In this document: piece after piece, positions 15,786-23,298 of the stretch
Layout: each line of letters begins with the position of its first letter
How positions within the stretch are numbered: position 1 is the first letter of the stretch
Source of the DNA: Thiomicrospira sp.
Lineage (GTDB): Bacteria > Pseudomonadota > Gammaproteobacteria > Thiomicrospirales > Thiomicrospiraceae
Direction of reading: 5' to 3'
Assembly: GCA_030826915.1 (NCBI GenBank)
Contig: JAUUDE010000058.1
Coordinates: 1 to 38,633, forward strand
DNA length: 38,633 nucleotides
Notes under the pieces: generated by a model
What the model was told of the DNA's origin: nothing
Databases searched by the model: none
What the model saw: only the letters and a program-made list of their open reading frames with translations
Position numbers and translations under genes: made by a program

Positions 15786-16440
15786 GTGTCTAAAAATGCC
15801 CTTAATTTAAACCTAGAAGACCGTATTTTTATTGATACAAATGCTGCAGAATGGCAGGATAGTCCATCTGAGGGTGTATTGCGCAAGCCATTGGAAAGAA
15901 TTTGCTGAGCATGGAAGAACAACCAGCCTTGTTCAATTTTTGCCTAGTGCTCACGTTCCTGAACACACGCATCCTTTGGGTGAGGAAATCTTTGTGCTTG
16001 ATGGTGTTTTTTCAGATGAGTCTGGAGACTATCCTGCAGGCACTTATCTACGAAATCCGCTTGGATCAAAACATGCAACTTTTTCTAAAGAAGGTTGCTC
16101 CTTGTTTGTAAAGCTAGATCAGTTTAATCCTCTTGACTTTAAAACGGTATGTATTGATACCAAACAACAGCAGATACAGACAGGTATTGGACAATTAAAG
16201 GTTTTGTCTTTACATCAGTATAAAACGCAAGGAACAGCTTTAGTTTTTTGGCCTGCGGGTGAAAAGTTTCAACCACATCGACATTGGGGTGGGGAAGAAA
16301 TTTTTGTCCTAGAGGGCGAATTTAAAGATGAATACGGTTCTTACCCTAAGGGGTCTTGGCTTCGTAGCCCACATTTAAGTGAGCATTTTCCTTATGTGGA
16401 AGAAGATACGCTGATTTATGTTAAAACGGGTCATTTATAA
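15786..16440 (+). pseudogene. ChrR-like double-cupin protein, frameshifted near codon 38
   Basis: A perfect AAGGAGG (15775-15781) precedes GTG 15786. That frame gives 40 residues ending RKPLERIC, then TGA at 15906. The homologous sequence continues in the +1 frame from 15898: EFAEHGRTTSLVQFLP, PEHTHPLGEEIFVLDGVFSDE, then a second cupin with PHRHWGGEEIFVLEGEFKDE, to 16440. Joined, RKPLER + EFAEHGRTT matches the continuous ChrR-cupin family pattern, so a 2-base (GA) loss or 1-base gain is likely. It has two cupin_7 domains and no N-terminal zinc anti-sigma domain, so it is a ChrR-cupin relative and not a full anti-sigma factor. A sequencing error or programmed shift is possible. It is the third gene after the hydrolase and pdxH. 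Confidence 0.85.
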
Positions 16441-16714
16441 TGTCTTAATTTTGAATGCTACTCCTCTTTTTCATAAGTAACTTTTAAGTTCTGAAAAAAA
16501 TTGTTTGTTTTTGGCAAATTATTTATTTTTCTAAATAATTATTAATTTTAATATTTTAGTTCAGACAAACGTAGTCATTATCATCCTCTTCAATTATTGT
16601 TTGCACTTTACATCATCTGTAATTGAGAACTCCTCAAGCAACTTAGAAAATATTATTGTTTGATTATATTAATTCTAGCTATTAGGTTTATAGAAAGAAT
16701 GAATTAGAATTTTA
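16441..16714. other. Gene-free AT-rich stretch
   Basis: About 270 bases without a credible gene on either strand. It is very AT-rich. AATTATTTA and TAAATAATT (about 16517-16541) can form an AT-only hairpin, but no GC stem with a T-run is seen, so no confident terminator. No tRNA or recognised ncRNA is visible. The phased operator for the next gene begins at its right edge. Confidence 0.5.
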
Positions 16715-16739
16715 TGTATAAGTTATGTATAACTGTATT
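16715..16739 (+). promoter_or_regulatory. Phased TGTATA operator upstream of DUF2189
   Basis: TGTATA at 16715-16720 and again at 16726-16731, 11 bp apart, each within TTATGTATAA; a third copy, TGTATT, follows at 16734. They lie 55-80 bp before the DUF2189 start. Operator assignment is by likeness to the other sites in this window. Confidence 0.6.
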
Positions 16740-16794
16740 CAATAACTCGGTATTTAACTTGGTTATTTTTATGGTAATACTTTAGGAGGTAATT

Positions 16795-17625
16795 ATGTCT
16801 CATTCAACTTTTCACCATTCTAGTTATGACCACTACACTGAGAGTGGTGAGCATATTGTTTCTAAAACAGCTACAGTTGCCGACATTGGCTCTTGGCTTA
16901 AAAAAGGTTGGATTGATATGGCGAATGCGCCTGTCGAATCTGTTTTTTATGGTCTAGTAATGACGCTGTCTGTGATGCTTGTTTATTTTGCCTACAGTAA
17001 TCAACCTATAATGATGTTTAAGATTGCTACTTTCTTTGTCATTTTATCGCCTTTCTTAGCAATAGGTTTGTACGCGGTTTCTTATCAAATTTCGGTAGGT
17101 AAGCGGCCAGATTTAATCCGCTCAATGTTTGCTTGGAAACGAAACCCAACTGAATTTGCCTTATACGCATTGACATTGGGAATCATAATTGCAATTTGGT
17201 CTCGTATTGTGCCTTTAATCGCAGCGGTGGTTAAGTCTAATTCTTTGTTAATTGTTGACCCAAGTGCTGGTGTTGCAGGAATGCTAGGTTCTGAAGTAGG
17301 ACAAATGTTTATGTTTTACTTTTTTGTAACAGCGTCCATAGTTGCAGCCTTTGTTTTTATGATTAGCGTTGTAACGATTCCTTTACTATTGAGAGACACA
17401 AAAATTGGCGTTATTTCTGCCATGGTTTTAAGTTTTCAAGTGGTCATGGAAAACAAGAAAGTTATGGCGGTATGGGCGTTGACGATTGCAGCCCTAATTT
17501 CGATTGGTATTTTGACTATTGGATTAGCAATGGTTATTGTCATGCCACTACTTGGATATGCAAGTTGGCACGCATTTAACGACTTAATTGAAGTTGACGA
17601 CGAAGTTCAAGAATTGCCTTTATAA
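16795..17625 (+). CDS. DUF2189 integral membrane protein
   Basis: A 276-residue polytopic inner-membrane protein with about six hydrophobic segments (for example FYGLVMTLSVMLVYFAY, FFVILSPFLAIGLYAVSYQI, ALTLGIIIAIW and IGILTIGLAMVIVMPLLGY). GLYAVSYQISVGKRPDL and PLLGYASWHAFNDLI match DUF2189. The N-terminus is His-rich and soluble. The function is unknown. A strong Shine-Dalgarno (TTTAGGAGGT) precedes ATG 16795. It is transcribed alone behind a phased TGTATA operator, making it a candidate light-induced membrane protein. Confidence 0.9.
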   Translation: MSHSTFHHSSYDHYTESGEHIVSKTATVADIGSWLKKGWIDMANAPVESVFYGLVMTLSVMLVYFAYSNQPIMMFKIATFFVILSPFLAIGLYAVSYQISVGKRPDLIRSMFAWKRNPTEFALYALTLGIIIAIWSRIVPLIAAVVKSNSLLIVDPSAGVAGMLGSEVGQMFMFYFFVTASIVAAFVFMISVVTIPLLLRDTKIGVISAMVLSFQVVMENKKVMAVWALTIAALISIGILTIGLAMVIVMPLLGYASWHAFNDLIEVDDEVQELPL

Positions 17626-17709
17626 CAGTAAATATTTGAGTTAATACCTAGCCTTAATGGTAATTTTCAATTCAATTAGGCTTACCAGCTTTAAATTTGG
17701 AGAAATAAA

Positions 17710-17946
17710 ATGAAACTTAAAAATAAAGTGATTATTTCAGGTCTAACTATGGTTTTAAGCGTGTCAGTTTGGGCAAGTCAGACTGAAAAAAATGAAATGA
17801 GAGCGGTTCAAAATCAATATGATGCTTATGTTGATAATGGTAAATCGTATAAAGATGCCTATGCGGCTTTAGCATATGAAATTGCTTACGAAACTGCAGC
17901 GGTAGCCGCAACAAAGCCTTGCCGTAAAATGGTAAGAGGGCTATAA
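17710..17946 (+). CDS. Small exported protein of unknown function
   Basis: 78 residues with a clear signal peptide (hydrophobic core IISGLTMVLSVSVWA, cut before SQT). The mature part, about 56 residues, is Ala/Tyr-rich (DAYAALAYEIAYETAAVAATKPC) and has a single cysteine near its end. I do not recognise a family. GGAGAAAT lies before the ATG. It follows DUF2189 by 84 bp, a gap that can form short hairpins (TGGTAA/TTACCA), and is followed by a good terminator at 18020, so it closes this transcript. Confidence 0.7.
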   Translation: MKLKNKVIISGLTMVLSVSVWASQTEKNEMRAVQNQYDAYVDNGKSYKDAYAALAYEIAYETAAVAATKPCRKMVRGL

Positions 17947-18018
17947 GGATTGGCTCAAGACAGTCATTTTTATCAATATGTAAATTTGTATATATAAAAT
18001 CAAAATTCATAAATAACT

Positions 18019-18041
18019 TAAGGGGCTAAGCCCCTTTTTTT
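18019..18041 (+). terminator. Rho-independent terminator
   Basis: AGGGGC-taa-GCCCCT stem-loop (18021-18035) followed directly by a run of seven T. It ends the transcript of the small exported protein. The A content on the left is low, so it is mainly plus-directed. Confidence 0.85.
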
Positions 18042-18118
18042 ATATTTAGTTTTATGAATTCAAGCGCAGTGCATGATAAAGCTCTCTTTCAAAACTGTCT
18101 GCTACACAAAATAGACAT

Positions 18119-18619
18119 CTATGCAGATTGACAGCCGCTTTGCTTGTTTTTTTGAGTCAACTGATTTCCTGGAACGTTGTTTAAGGATTTTTTAAACTCT
18201 TTTAAATTAGGGTATAGCGATTGTTCTGCTTTTTTCCAAAACTTAAAAAAGCCAAACGGCACCTTGCCTTGATACACAAAAAATTGCGATTGAGGAATGC
18301 GTTTAATAAATTTCCATTGGCTATAATCCAAACGCCTATCTTCTGGTGTGATGATTTTTAGGTTGGGATTATTTTTGTATATAGATTTTAAAACGTGATT
18401 AGTTTCACCCTTAATAACCATCAAATTCTTTTTTTTAAAGTCTTGCAAACACTGCCAAATAAAGTACAAGCGTTTGATTGAAAAGCCCATGGTTTTGAAA
18501 TACGCATCATCCCAAATAAATAAAGTGCCAGCACGGTCACTAATTTCACTGTAAACGGAATGATTCGCATTAAGTTGAGTAGGCGGTAGCCAGATGAGAG
18601 TATCAATGTTCTTTTTCAT
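18119..18619 (-). CDS. Photolyase/cryptochrome alpha/beta (antenna) half as a separate protein
   Basis: A 166-residue protein resembling the N-terminal Rossmann-like domain of photolyases: DTLIWLPPTQLNANHSVYSE, GTLFIWDDAYF, RLYFIWQCLQDFKKKNLMVIKG and a late DYSQWKFIKRIP. It lacks any FAD domain. It starts inside the end of the FAD-half gene (17-bp overlap, GGAG before ATG 18619), so the two are translationally coupled and probably form a heterodimer. The domain order on the DNA is reversed compared with normal photolyases: the FAD half comes first. The C-terminus is polar and rich in Lys/Gln. Identification rests on weak motifs plus context. Confidence 0.72.
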   Translation of the reverse strand: MKKNIDTLIWLPPTQLNANHSVYSEISDRAGTLFIWDDAYFKTMGFSIKRLYFIWQCLQDFKKKNLMVIKGETNHVLKSIYKNNPNLKIITPEDRRLDYSQWKFIKRIPQSQFFVYQGKVPFGFFKFWKKAEQSLYPNLKEFKKSLNNVPGNQLTQKNKQSGCQSA

Positions 18620-19433
18620 TGTGTGACTCCATTATGTTAGGAAAGAGTTGAGTTTTTAATACTTCATAAGGTTTATCGATATCAATATTTAATGTTCTTT
18701 GTGTTTTATATTTTTGATTTGCAAATTGAATAACATTATCTAAGTTAAAAATATAGGGTTTATTGCTGCCCGTGCTAGCCACCCATTGCCAAGAATAATT
18801 ATTCGAAGCTAAATTGCCATCTAATAAATGGCTTAACATCCATTTAGCACCTACTTGCCACTTTACCTTTCGCCAGTGAATAATATAAGCAGCAAGATAC
18901 AAACGGGCATGATTGTGTAAATAACCCGTTTGATAAAGTTCTTCAATAAATTGATTGATTACAGCTACAGGCGTCTGCGCTTTGATAATGTCATTTGGTA
19001 AGATTTCTGCGTAGTCATCTGAAGTAAACCCTGTTTTATATAATCCTGCGTCTTTCCATATTAGACTTGGATCTTCAACATATTTTTGTTCAAAAAATAC
19101 ACGCCAACTTAATTGTTGAAGAAAGTGATAAGCTTCAATACGAGCATTATTGCTATCAATGAATTTAAGAATTTCGTCTGCTTGAATTAATCCGTGTTCA
19201 ATGTAAGGTGATAAGCCGCTGACAGCGCCATCTAAATCATTTCGTGTTTTGTGGTAATCATCGAAATCGAGATTGTGTAATTTTTTTTGAGCGTGCTTTA
19301 ATCCTCCCTCAATAGGTGAGGAAAAAAAAGGCTTTTCTAGTAACATCCAGTCGGTAAATCGTTCACGGCTGTTTTTACCCTCTAGGGTGACGGGTACGAA
19401 TTTACCATTAAGTAAAGTTTCATAAAACAACAT
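18603..19433 (-). CDS. Stand-alone FAD-binding domain of a photolyase/cryptochrome
   Basis: A 276-residue protein equal to the C-terminal catalytic half of photolyases. Seen: LSPYIEHGLIQADEIL (FAD-contact region), HFLQQLSWRVFFEQKY, ELYQTGYLHNHARLYLAAY, LLDGNLASNNYSWQW (W215 and W217 keep the WQW motif), then STGSNKPYIFN. It lacks the N-terminal antenna domain, which is apparently encoded by the overlapping downstream gene. AAGGAAA precedes the ATG. It is third in the unit trpB-CIA30-FAD half-antenna half. Whether it repairs DNA or only signals cannot be decided; the WQW motif argues for photoreducible FAD. Confidence 0.9.
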   Translation of the reverse strand: MLFYETLLNGKFVPVTLEGKNSRERFTDWMLLEKPFFSSPIEGGLKHAQKKLHNLDFDDYHKTRNDLDGAVSGLSPYIEHGLIQADEILKFIDSNNARIEAYHFLQQLSWRVFFEQKYVEDPSLIWKDAGLYKTGFTSDDYAEILPNDIIKAQTPVAVINQFIEELYQTGYLHNHARLYLAAYIIHWRKVKWQVGAKWMLSHLLDGNLASNNYSWQWVASTGSNKPYIFNLDNVIQFANQKYKTQRTLNIDIDKPYEVLKTQLFPNIMESHNEKEH

Positions 19434-19493
19434 TTCGTTTCCTTAAAAATCGATTGTGGTTTCTTAAAATATTAAACTAAGGACTTCCGTTTA

Positions 19494-20006
19494 TTAGCGA
19501 TACAATCCTAAATTACGAATACAAATATTTGACTCAAATGCTTCACCAATCGCTAAAATCCCTAAGCGACTTATTTTTGCAGGATTGAGTTTTGAAAAAG
19601 TTTTATAAGAGGTAAATTCTTCAAACGAGAAAAATAGGCGTTGCCACTTTTCACTGGCAAAAAATTGTTGCCTGAAAGATTGCCAAGGTAGTAATAGCTG
19701 AGAGGTACGCAAGTGCAAATTGTATTGATGGTTATTTCCTTTAACCTCAATGTAAATTCCTTTAAAATCGTTAAAATGAATGTTCAAGTCGTCTAAATGA
19801 ACTAGCTGCATTTGTAAAAAACCACCGTTGTTTTCTAAACTGACTTTACCGGTTAAACAATGACAAGGGGATGTTTCATTTTTCTTAAATGAGACTTGGC
19901 CATTTGAAACGCCTCCCATGACCTGGTCGCTAACAAAAAACCACTCAGGACTAGTTTTCATTGCAGGGTTGTAAAGTTCATACATCTCAATAGGTGCATT
20001 TTGCAT
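19494..20006 (-). CDS. CIA30 family protein
   Basis: 170 residues matching the CIA30 (complex I intermediate-associated 30) domain: WFFVSDQVMGGVSNGQV near the start, NNGGFLQMQLVHL, GIYIEVKGNNHQYNLHLR, and the C-terminal SRLGILAIGEAFE. The fold is a galactose-binding-like beta-sandwich; the bacterial role is unknown. It starts two bases after the trpB stop, with its GAGG inside trpB, and lies 60 bp ahead of the split cryptochrome genes. CIA30 genes recur beside cryptochrome genes, so it belongs to the light unit and not to NADH dehydrogenase assembly. Confidence 0.88.
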   Translation of the reverse strand: MQNAPIEMYELYNPAMKTSPEWFFVSDQVMGGVSNGQVSFKKNETSPCHCLTGKVSLENNGGFLQMQLVHLDDLNIHFNDFKGIYIEVKGNNHQYNLHLRTSQLLLPWQSFRQQFFASEKWQRLFFSFEEFTSYKTFSKLNPAKISRLGILAIGEAFESNICIRNLGLYR

Positions 20007-20008
20007 AA

Positions 20009-21217
20009 TTAAACCTCAAAGCCTTCAATGGCTGCGATGGTATTCATGTCTTTATCGCCGCGGCCGGATAAATTAATAATGATTGTTTGGTCTTGATGCA
20101 TAGTGGGTGCTAGCTTGGTGGCATAAGCTAAAGCATGGCTGGTTTCTAAAGCAGGAATAATTCCTTCATAACGGGTTAAATCCCTAAAACCTTGCAGGGC
20201 TTCATCGTCATTAATTGCCACATATTGGGCTCGGCCAATATCTTTCAGCCATGAGTGCTCTGGGCCAACACCAGGGTAGTCTAGGCCTGCTGAAATGGAG
20301 TGTGTGCCTAATACTTGACCATTTTTGTCTTGCATTAAGTAAGTACGGTTACCGTGCAAAACCCCGGGTGTTCCTTTGCATAAAGGGGCCGCATGCGCCC
20401 CTGTTTCTAAGCCTTTACCTCCAGCTTCGACACCATAAATGGCCACATTTTCATCGCTTAAAAAATCGTAAAATAAGCCTATAGCATTTGACCCACCTCC
20501 AACACAGGCAATAAGAGCATCAGGTAATTTATTCTCTTTTTCTAAAATCTGTTGTCGTGCTTCTCGACCGATAATAGCCTGAAAATCTCTCACCATAGCA
20601 GGATAAGGATGTGGGCCAGCTACAGTGCCAATAATGTAAAAAGTGTCATCTACATTTGTGACCCAATCACGCATGGCTTCATTTAACGCATCTTTAAGTG
20701 TTCGTGTTCCGGATTCTACCGCGACCACTTCTGCTCCTAACATACGCATTCTTGCAACATTTGGCGATTGGCGAACCACATCATCAGCACCCATGTAAAC
20801 CACACACTCTAATCCAAGACGAGCTGCAACGGTAGCACTGGCAACACCATGTTGGCCTGCACCAGTTTCAGCAATAATTCGAGTTTTACCTAACCGTTTT
20901 GCTAATAACGCTTGCCCAATGGTGTTATTGATTTTGTGTGCACCCGTGTGGTTTAAATCTTCTCGCTTTAAATATATTTTTGCCCCACCTAACGCATCAG
21001 ACCACTGTTTGGCGTAGTAAAGGGGGGTGGGACGACCGATGTAGTCTTGGTAGTCCTGCATCAGTTCGGAGAGGAAGTCTTTATCAGTTTTAACCAATTC
21101 ATATTGGTTATTGAGGTCTTCTAACGCAGCCATTAAGGTTTCTGGGGCAAATACGCCACCATGAATACCAAAGTGTCCATTGGCGTCAGGAAAGTGTGAA
21201 TAGTTTATTTGGTTCAT
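20009..21217 (-). CDS. trpB: Tryptophan synthase beta chain
   Basis: A 402-residue PLP enzyme condensing indole and serine. [15 protein letters not shown] carries the PLP-binding Lys96, [10 protein letters not shown] and the [11 protein letters not shown] phosphate-binding loop are intact, and the C-terminal LSGRGDKD is present. It is the standard TrpB1 type and looks fully active. The oddity is its place: no trpA follows; instead CIA30 and a split cryptochrome are directly downstream on the same strand. trpA must lie elsewhere, or this is an extra copy. The region upstream carries TGTATA-type sites, so its expression may respond to light; its role there is open. Confidence 0.97.
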   Translation of the reverse strand: MNQINYSHFPDANGHFGIHGGVFAPETLMAALEDLNNQYELVKTDKDFLSELMQDYQDYIGRPTPLYYAKQWSDALGGAKIYLKREDLNHTGAHKINNTIGQALLAKRLGKTRIIAETGAGQHGVASATVAARLGLECVVYMGADDVVRQSPNVARMRMLGAEVVAVESGTRTLKDALNEAMRDWVTNVDDTFYIIGTVAGPHPYPAMVRDFQAIIGREARQQILEKENKLPDALIACVGGGSNAIGLFYDFLSDENVAIYGVEAGGKGLETGAHAAPLCKGTPGVLHGNRTYLMQDKNGQVLGTHSISAGLDYPGVGPEHSWLKDIGRAQYVAINDDEALQGFRDLTRYEGIIPALETSHALAYATKLAPTMHQDQTIIINLSGRGDKDMNTIAAIEGFEV

Positions 21218-21242
21218 TTTAAGTTGCTCTTGCTGATAAACT

Positions 21243-21279
21243 TATACATCATTGAAATTTAGTGTATCATTTATGTAGA
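21243..21279. promoter_or_regulatory. Operator-like repeats between trpB and TIGR01777 gene
   Basis: On the plus strand TGTATC (21263-21268) and TGTAGA (21274-21279) are 11 bp apart; on the minus strand TGTATA (plus 21243-21248) sits in TGTATAAGTT, the same word seen at other sites. The region is divergent, so it may serve the trpB unit, the epimerase, or both. It is weaker than the sites at 2104 or 27825. Confidence 0.45.
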
Positions 21280-21314
21280 GATTTTTGCAATCGTTCTATT
21301 AAAGAGGTGCAAGT

Positions 21315-22169
21315 ATGAAAATCATTATTTTGGGCGGCACAGGTTTTATTGGTTCTTATTTAACTTCGCAATTCAGTAAACAAGGCCATCATGTGGAAGC
21401 TTTTGGGCGTGATGCGTTTGACAATAACTTTAACTTAACTGCTTGTTTGGAAAATTCCGATTTATTGATTATGCTAGCCGGTGAGAATGTTGGGCAAAGA
21501 TGGAATAAAGCTTATAAAAAAGCCTTAATAGAGAGTCGAACTCTAACTAACCAAGCCCTGCAAAAAGCTTTATCAAAATGTAATAACCCACCTAAACGCA
21601 TCTTTTCCGCCTCTGCGATTGGTATTTACCCACAAAATAGTTGTGATCATCCCATCGATGAATCTTGTACAGAAGTTGGGCAAAGTTTTTTAGCTCAAAT
21701 AGGCCAACAGTGGGAGCAAGCTAGCTCACAACTTTCTCCAACCCCGGTTATTTTGAGATTTGGTGTGGTTTTAGGAAATGGGGGTGGTGCTTTACAAAAA
21801 ATGTTACTCCCTTTTAAATTAGGCATGGGCGGGCCTGTTGCAGGTGGACAGCAATGCTTTAGCTGGGTTCATATACATGACTTATACAGGGCTTTGGGTT
21901 TTTTAATTGAGCATCCTGAAATACAAGGAACGCTCAATCTTACCGCTCCAAACCCTGTTTCTAATTTTGAATTTGGACAGGCTTTGGCAACGCAATTACA
22001 TCGACCTTTTTGGCTGCCTCTACCAGAATTTCAATTAAAGCTTATGTTTGGTGAAGGTGCGCAAGTGTTAACCCACTCTTCAGCGGTGATTCCCAAACGG
22101 TTAATGGATAGTGGATTTGAATTTGAATTTCCCCAAATTGACCTAGCCTTAAATAACCTCATAAACTAA
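21315..22169 (+). CDS. TIGR01777 family epimerase-like protein (YfcH type)
   Basis: A 284-residue extended-SDR protein. IIILGGTGFIGSYLTSQF is the nucleotide-binding loop, LIMLAGENVGQRWNKAYKKAL and SASAIGIYP are TIGR01777 landmarks, and LRFGVVLGNGGGALQKMLLPFK is the family signature. It is soluble and presumably NAD(P)-linked; no substrate is known. GAGGTG lies before ATG 21315. It diverges from trpB across the repeat-bearing region and is followed, 99 bp on, by the LOV-GGDEF gene. Confidence 0.93.
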   Translation: MKIIILGGTGFIGSYLTSQFSKQGHHVEAFGRDAFDNNFNLTACLENSDLLIMLAGENVGQRWNKAYKKALIESRTLTNQALQKALSKCNNPPKRIFSASAIGIYPQNSCDHPIDESCTEVGQSFLAQIGQQWEQASSQLSPTPVILRFGVVLGNGGGALQKMLLPFKLGMGGPVAGGQQCFSWVHIHDLYRALGFLIEHPEIQGTLNLTAPNPVSNFEFGQALATQLHRPFWLPLPEFQLKLMFGEGAQVLTHSSAVIPKRLMDSGFEFEFPQIDLALNNLIN

Positions 22170-22268
22170 TAGATAAGTAATTTTAATATTTATATTTCTT
22201 TAATTACGTGAATTAAGGTGCTATTTTCAGATAAATATCCTAAATAACAATAGGTTCAGGCTTTTGAT

Positions 22269-23213
22269 ATGGATAAAAGTTCACTCTGTTTAAGCGCGAT
22301 AAAGGCAACCCGTGATGGTCTTGTGATTACTGAATACAGAGAAGGTAAGAGTTTAATCTCTTATGTTAACCCCGCGTTTGAAGAATTGACAGGTTATCCT
22401 ATTGATGAGTGTTTGGGGCGTAATTGTAACTTTTTACAGAGGGAGGATAGAGAACAACCTGAAATCGAACAAATTCGAGAGGCGATAAAATTAGGTCAAT
22501 CCGTGTTAGTTACTTTAAGAAATTATAAAAAAGATGGGACTTTATTTTGGAATGAACTCTCAATTTCACCAATCAAAAATGAATTTGACGAAATTACCCA
22601 TTTTGTAGGGATTCAAAAAGATGTCACAAAGCGTGTTAATCTTGAAGAGCAAATTAAATTTACCAATCTTAAGTTAGAAGAAGCGAATAAAAATTTACAG
22701 CACAATAACAAAATAGATCATTTGACTGGACTTTATAATCGTAGGGCGATGGATGAAGAGCTTTCGGATTTTATCAACATTGCTAGACGTGAAAAAAGTA
22801 CATTGGCTTTCTACTCTATTGATATTGATAACTTTAAGTTAGTTAATGATGAATATGGGCATGAGGTAGGAGATACTTGTATAAAGTATGTTGCAGCGCA
22901 ACTATTAAACGTATTTAAACGTGCACAAGACTTGGTTTTGCGTTATGGCGGTGAAGAATTTTTAGTTGTGTCTTATGGTGGGTGCAATCAACAGTTTGAT
23001 TGTTTAGCGGACATGGCATTAAAAAATATCAGTGGTAAGGAAGTGAGTATTCCAGAATTAAACCTTAAGCTTCGTTTAACCGTGAGTATTGGCGTTTACA
23101 GTGTTACTGTGACCAATGATTTCAACCTCAAAAAAGCGATTCAAAATGCCGATTCTGCTATGTATCAAGCAAAGCAAGAAGGTAAAAATCAGGTTGCTTA
23201 TTTTTCACAATAG
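22269..23213 (+). CDS. LOV-GGDEF blue-light diguanylate cyclase
   Basis: A 314-residue two-domain protein. The LOV domain (about 8-122) has YVNPAFEELTGY and GRNCNFLQ with adduct Cys53, plus NYKKDGTLFWNELSISP and HFVGIQKDVT. A short coiled-coil linker (LEEQIKFTNLKLEEANKNLQ) leads to a GGDEF domain from about residue 145. The active site is GGEEF (227-231), so catalysis is expected. RAQD (218-221) is exactly five residues before it, a proper I-site for c-di-GMP feedback. It would convert blue light into c-di-GMP and so alter motility or biofilm. The LOV domain strongly resembles the short LOV protein at 9007. No phased operator was seen upstream. Confidence 0.95.
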   Translation: MDKSSLCLSAIKATRDGLVITEYREGKSLISYVNPAFEELTGYPIDECLGRNCNFLQREDREQPEIEQIREAIKLGQSVLVTLRNYKKDGTLFWNELSISPIKNEFDEITHFVGIQKDVTKRVNLEEQIKFTNLKLEEANKNLQHNNKIDHLTGLYNRRAMDEELSDFINIARREKSTLAFYSIDIDNFKLVNDEYGHEVGDTCIKYVAAQLLNVFKRAQDLVLRYGGEEFLVVSYGGCNQQFDCLADMALKNISGKEVSIPELNLKLRLTVSIGVYSVTVTNDFNLKKAIQNADSAMYQAKQEGKNQVAYFSQ

Positions 23214-23298
23214 CAAATATTCAGTATTTTGATTAATATCTTTTCAACTCATACATTAATACTAAAGCAGAAAAATCAAACAGAACCTTTTTTTTGAT

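Noticed and set aside
15786-16440. Full ChrR anti-sigma factor with a nearby RpoE
   Set aside because: The N-terminal zinc anti-sigma domain is absent and no sigma factor gene is in the window; only the cupin part is similar.
16516-16541. AATTATTTA/TAAATAATT hairpin as a terminator
   Set aside because: The stem is only A/T and no proper T-run follows; could be chance in AT-rich DNA.
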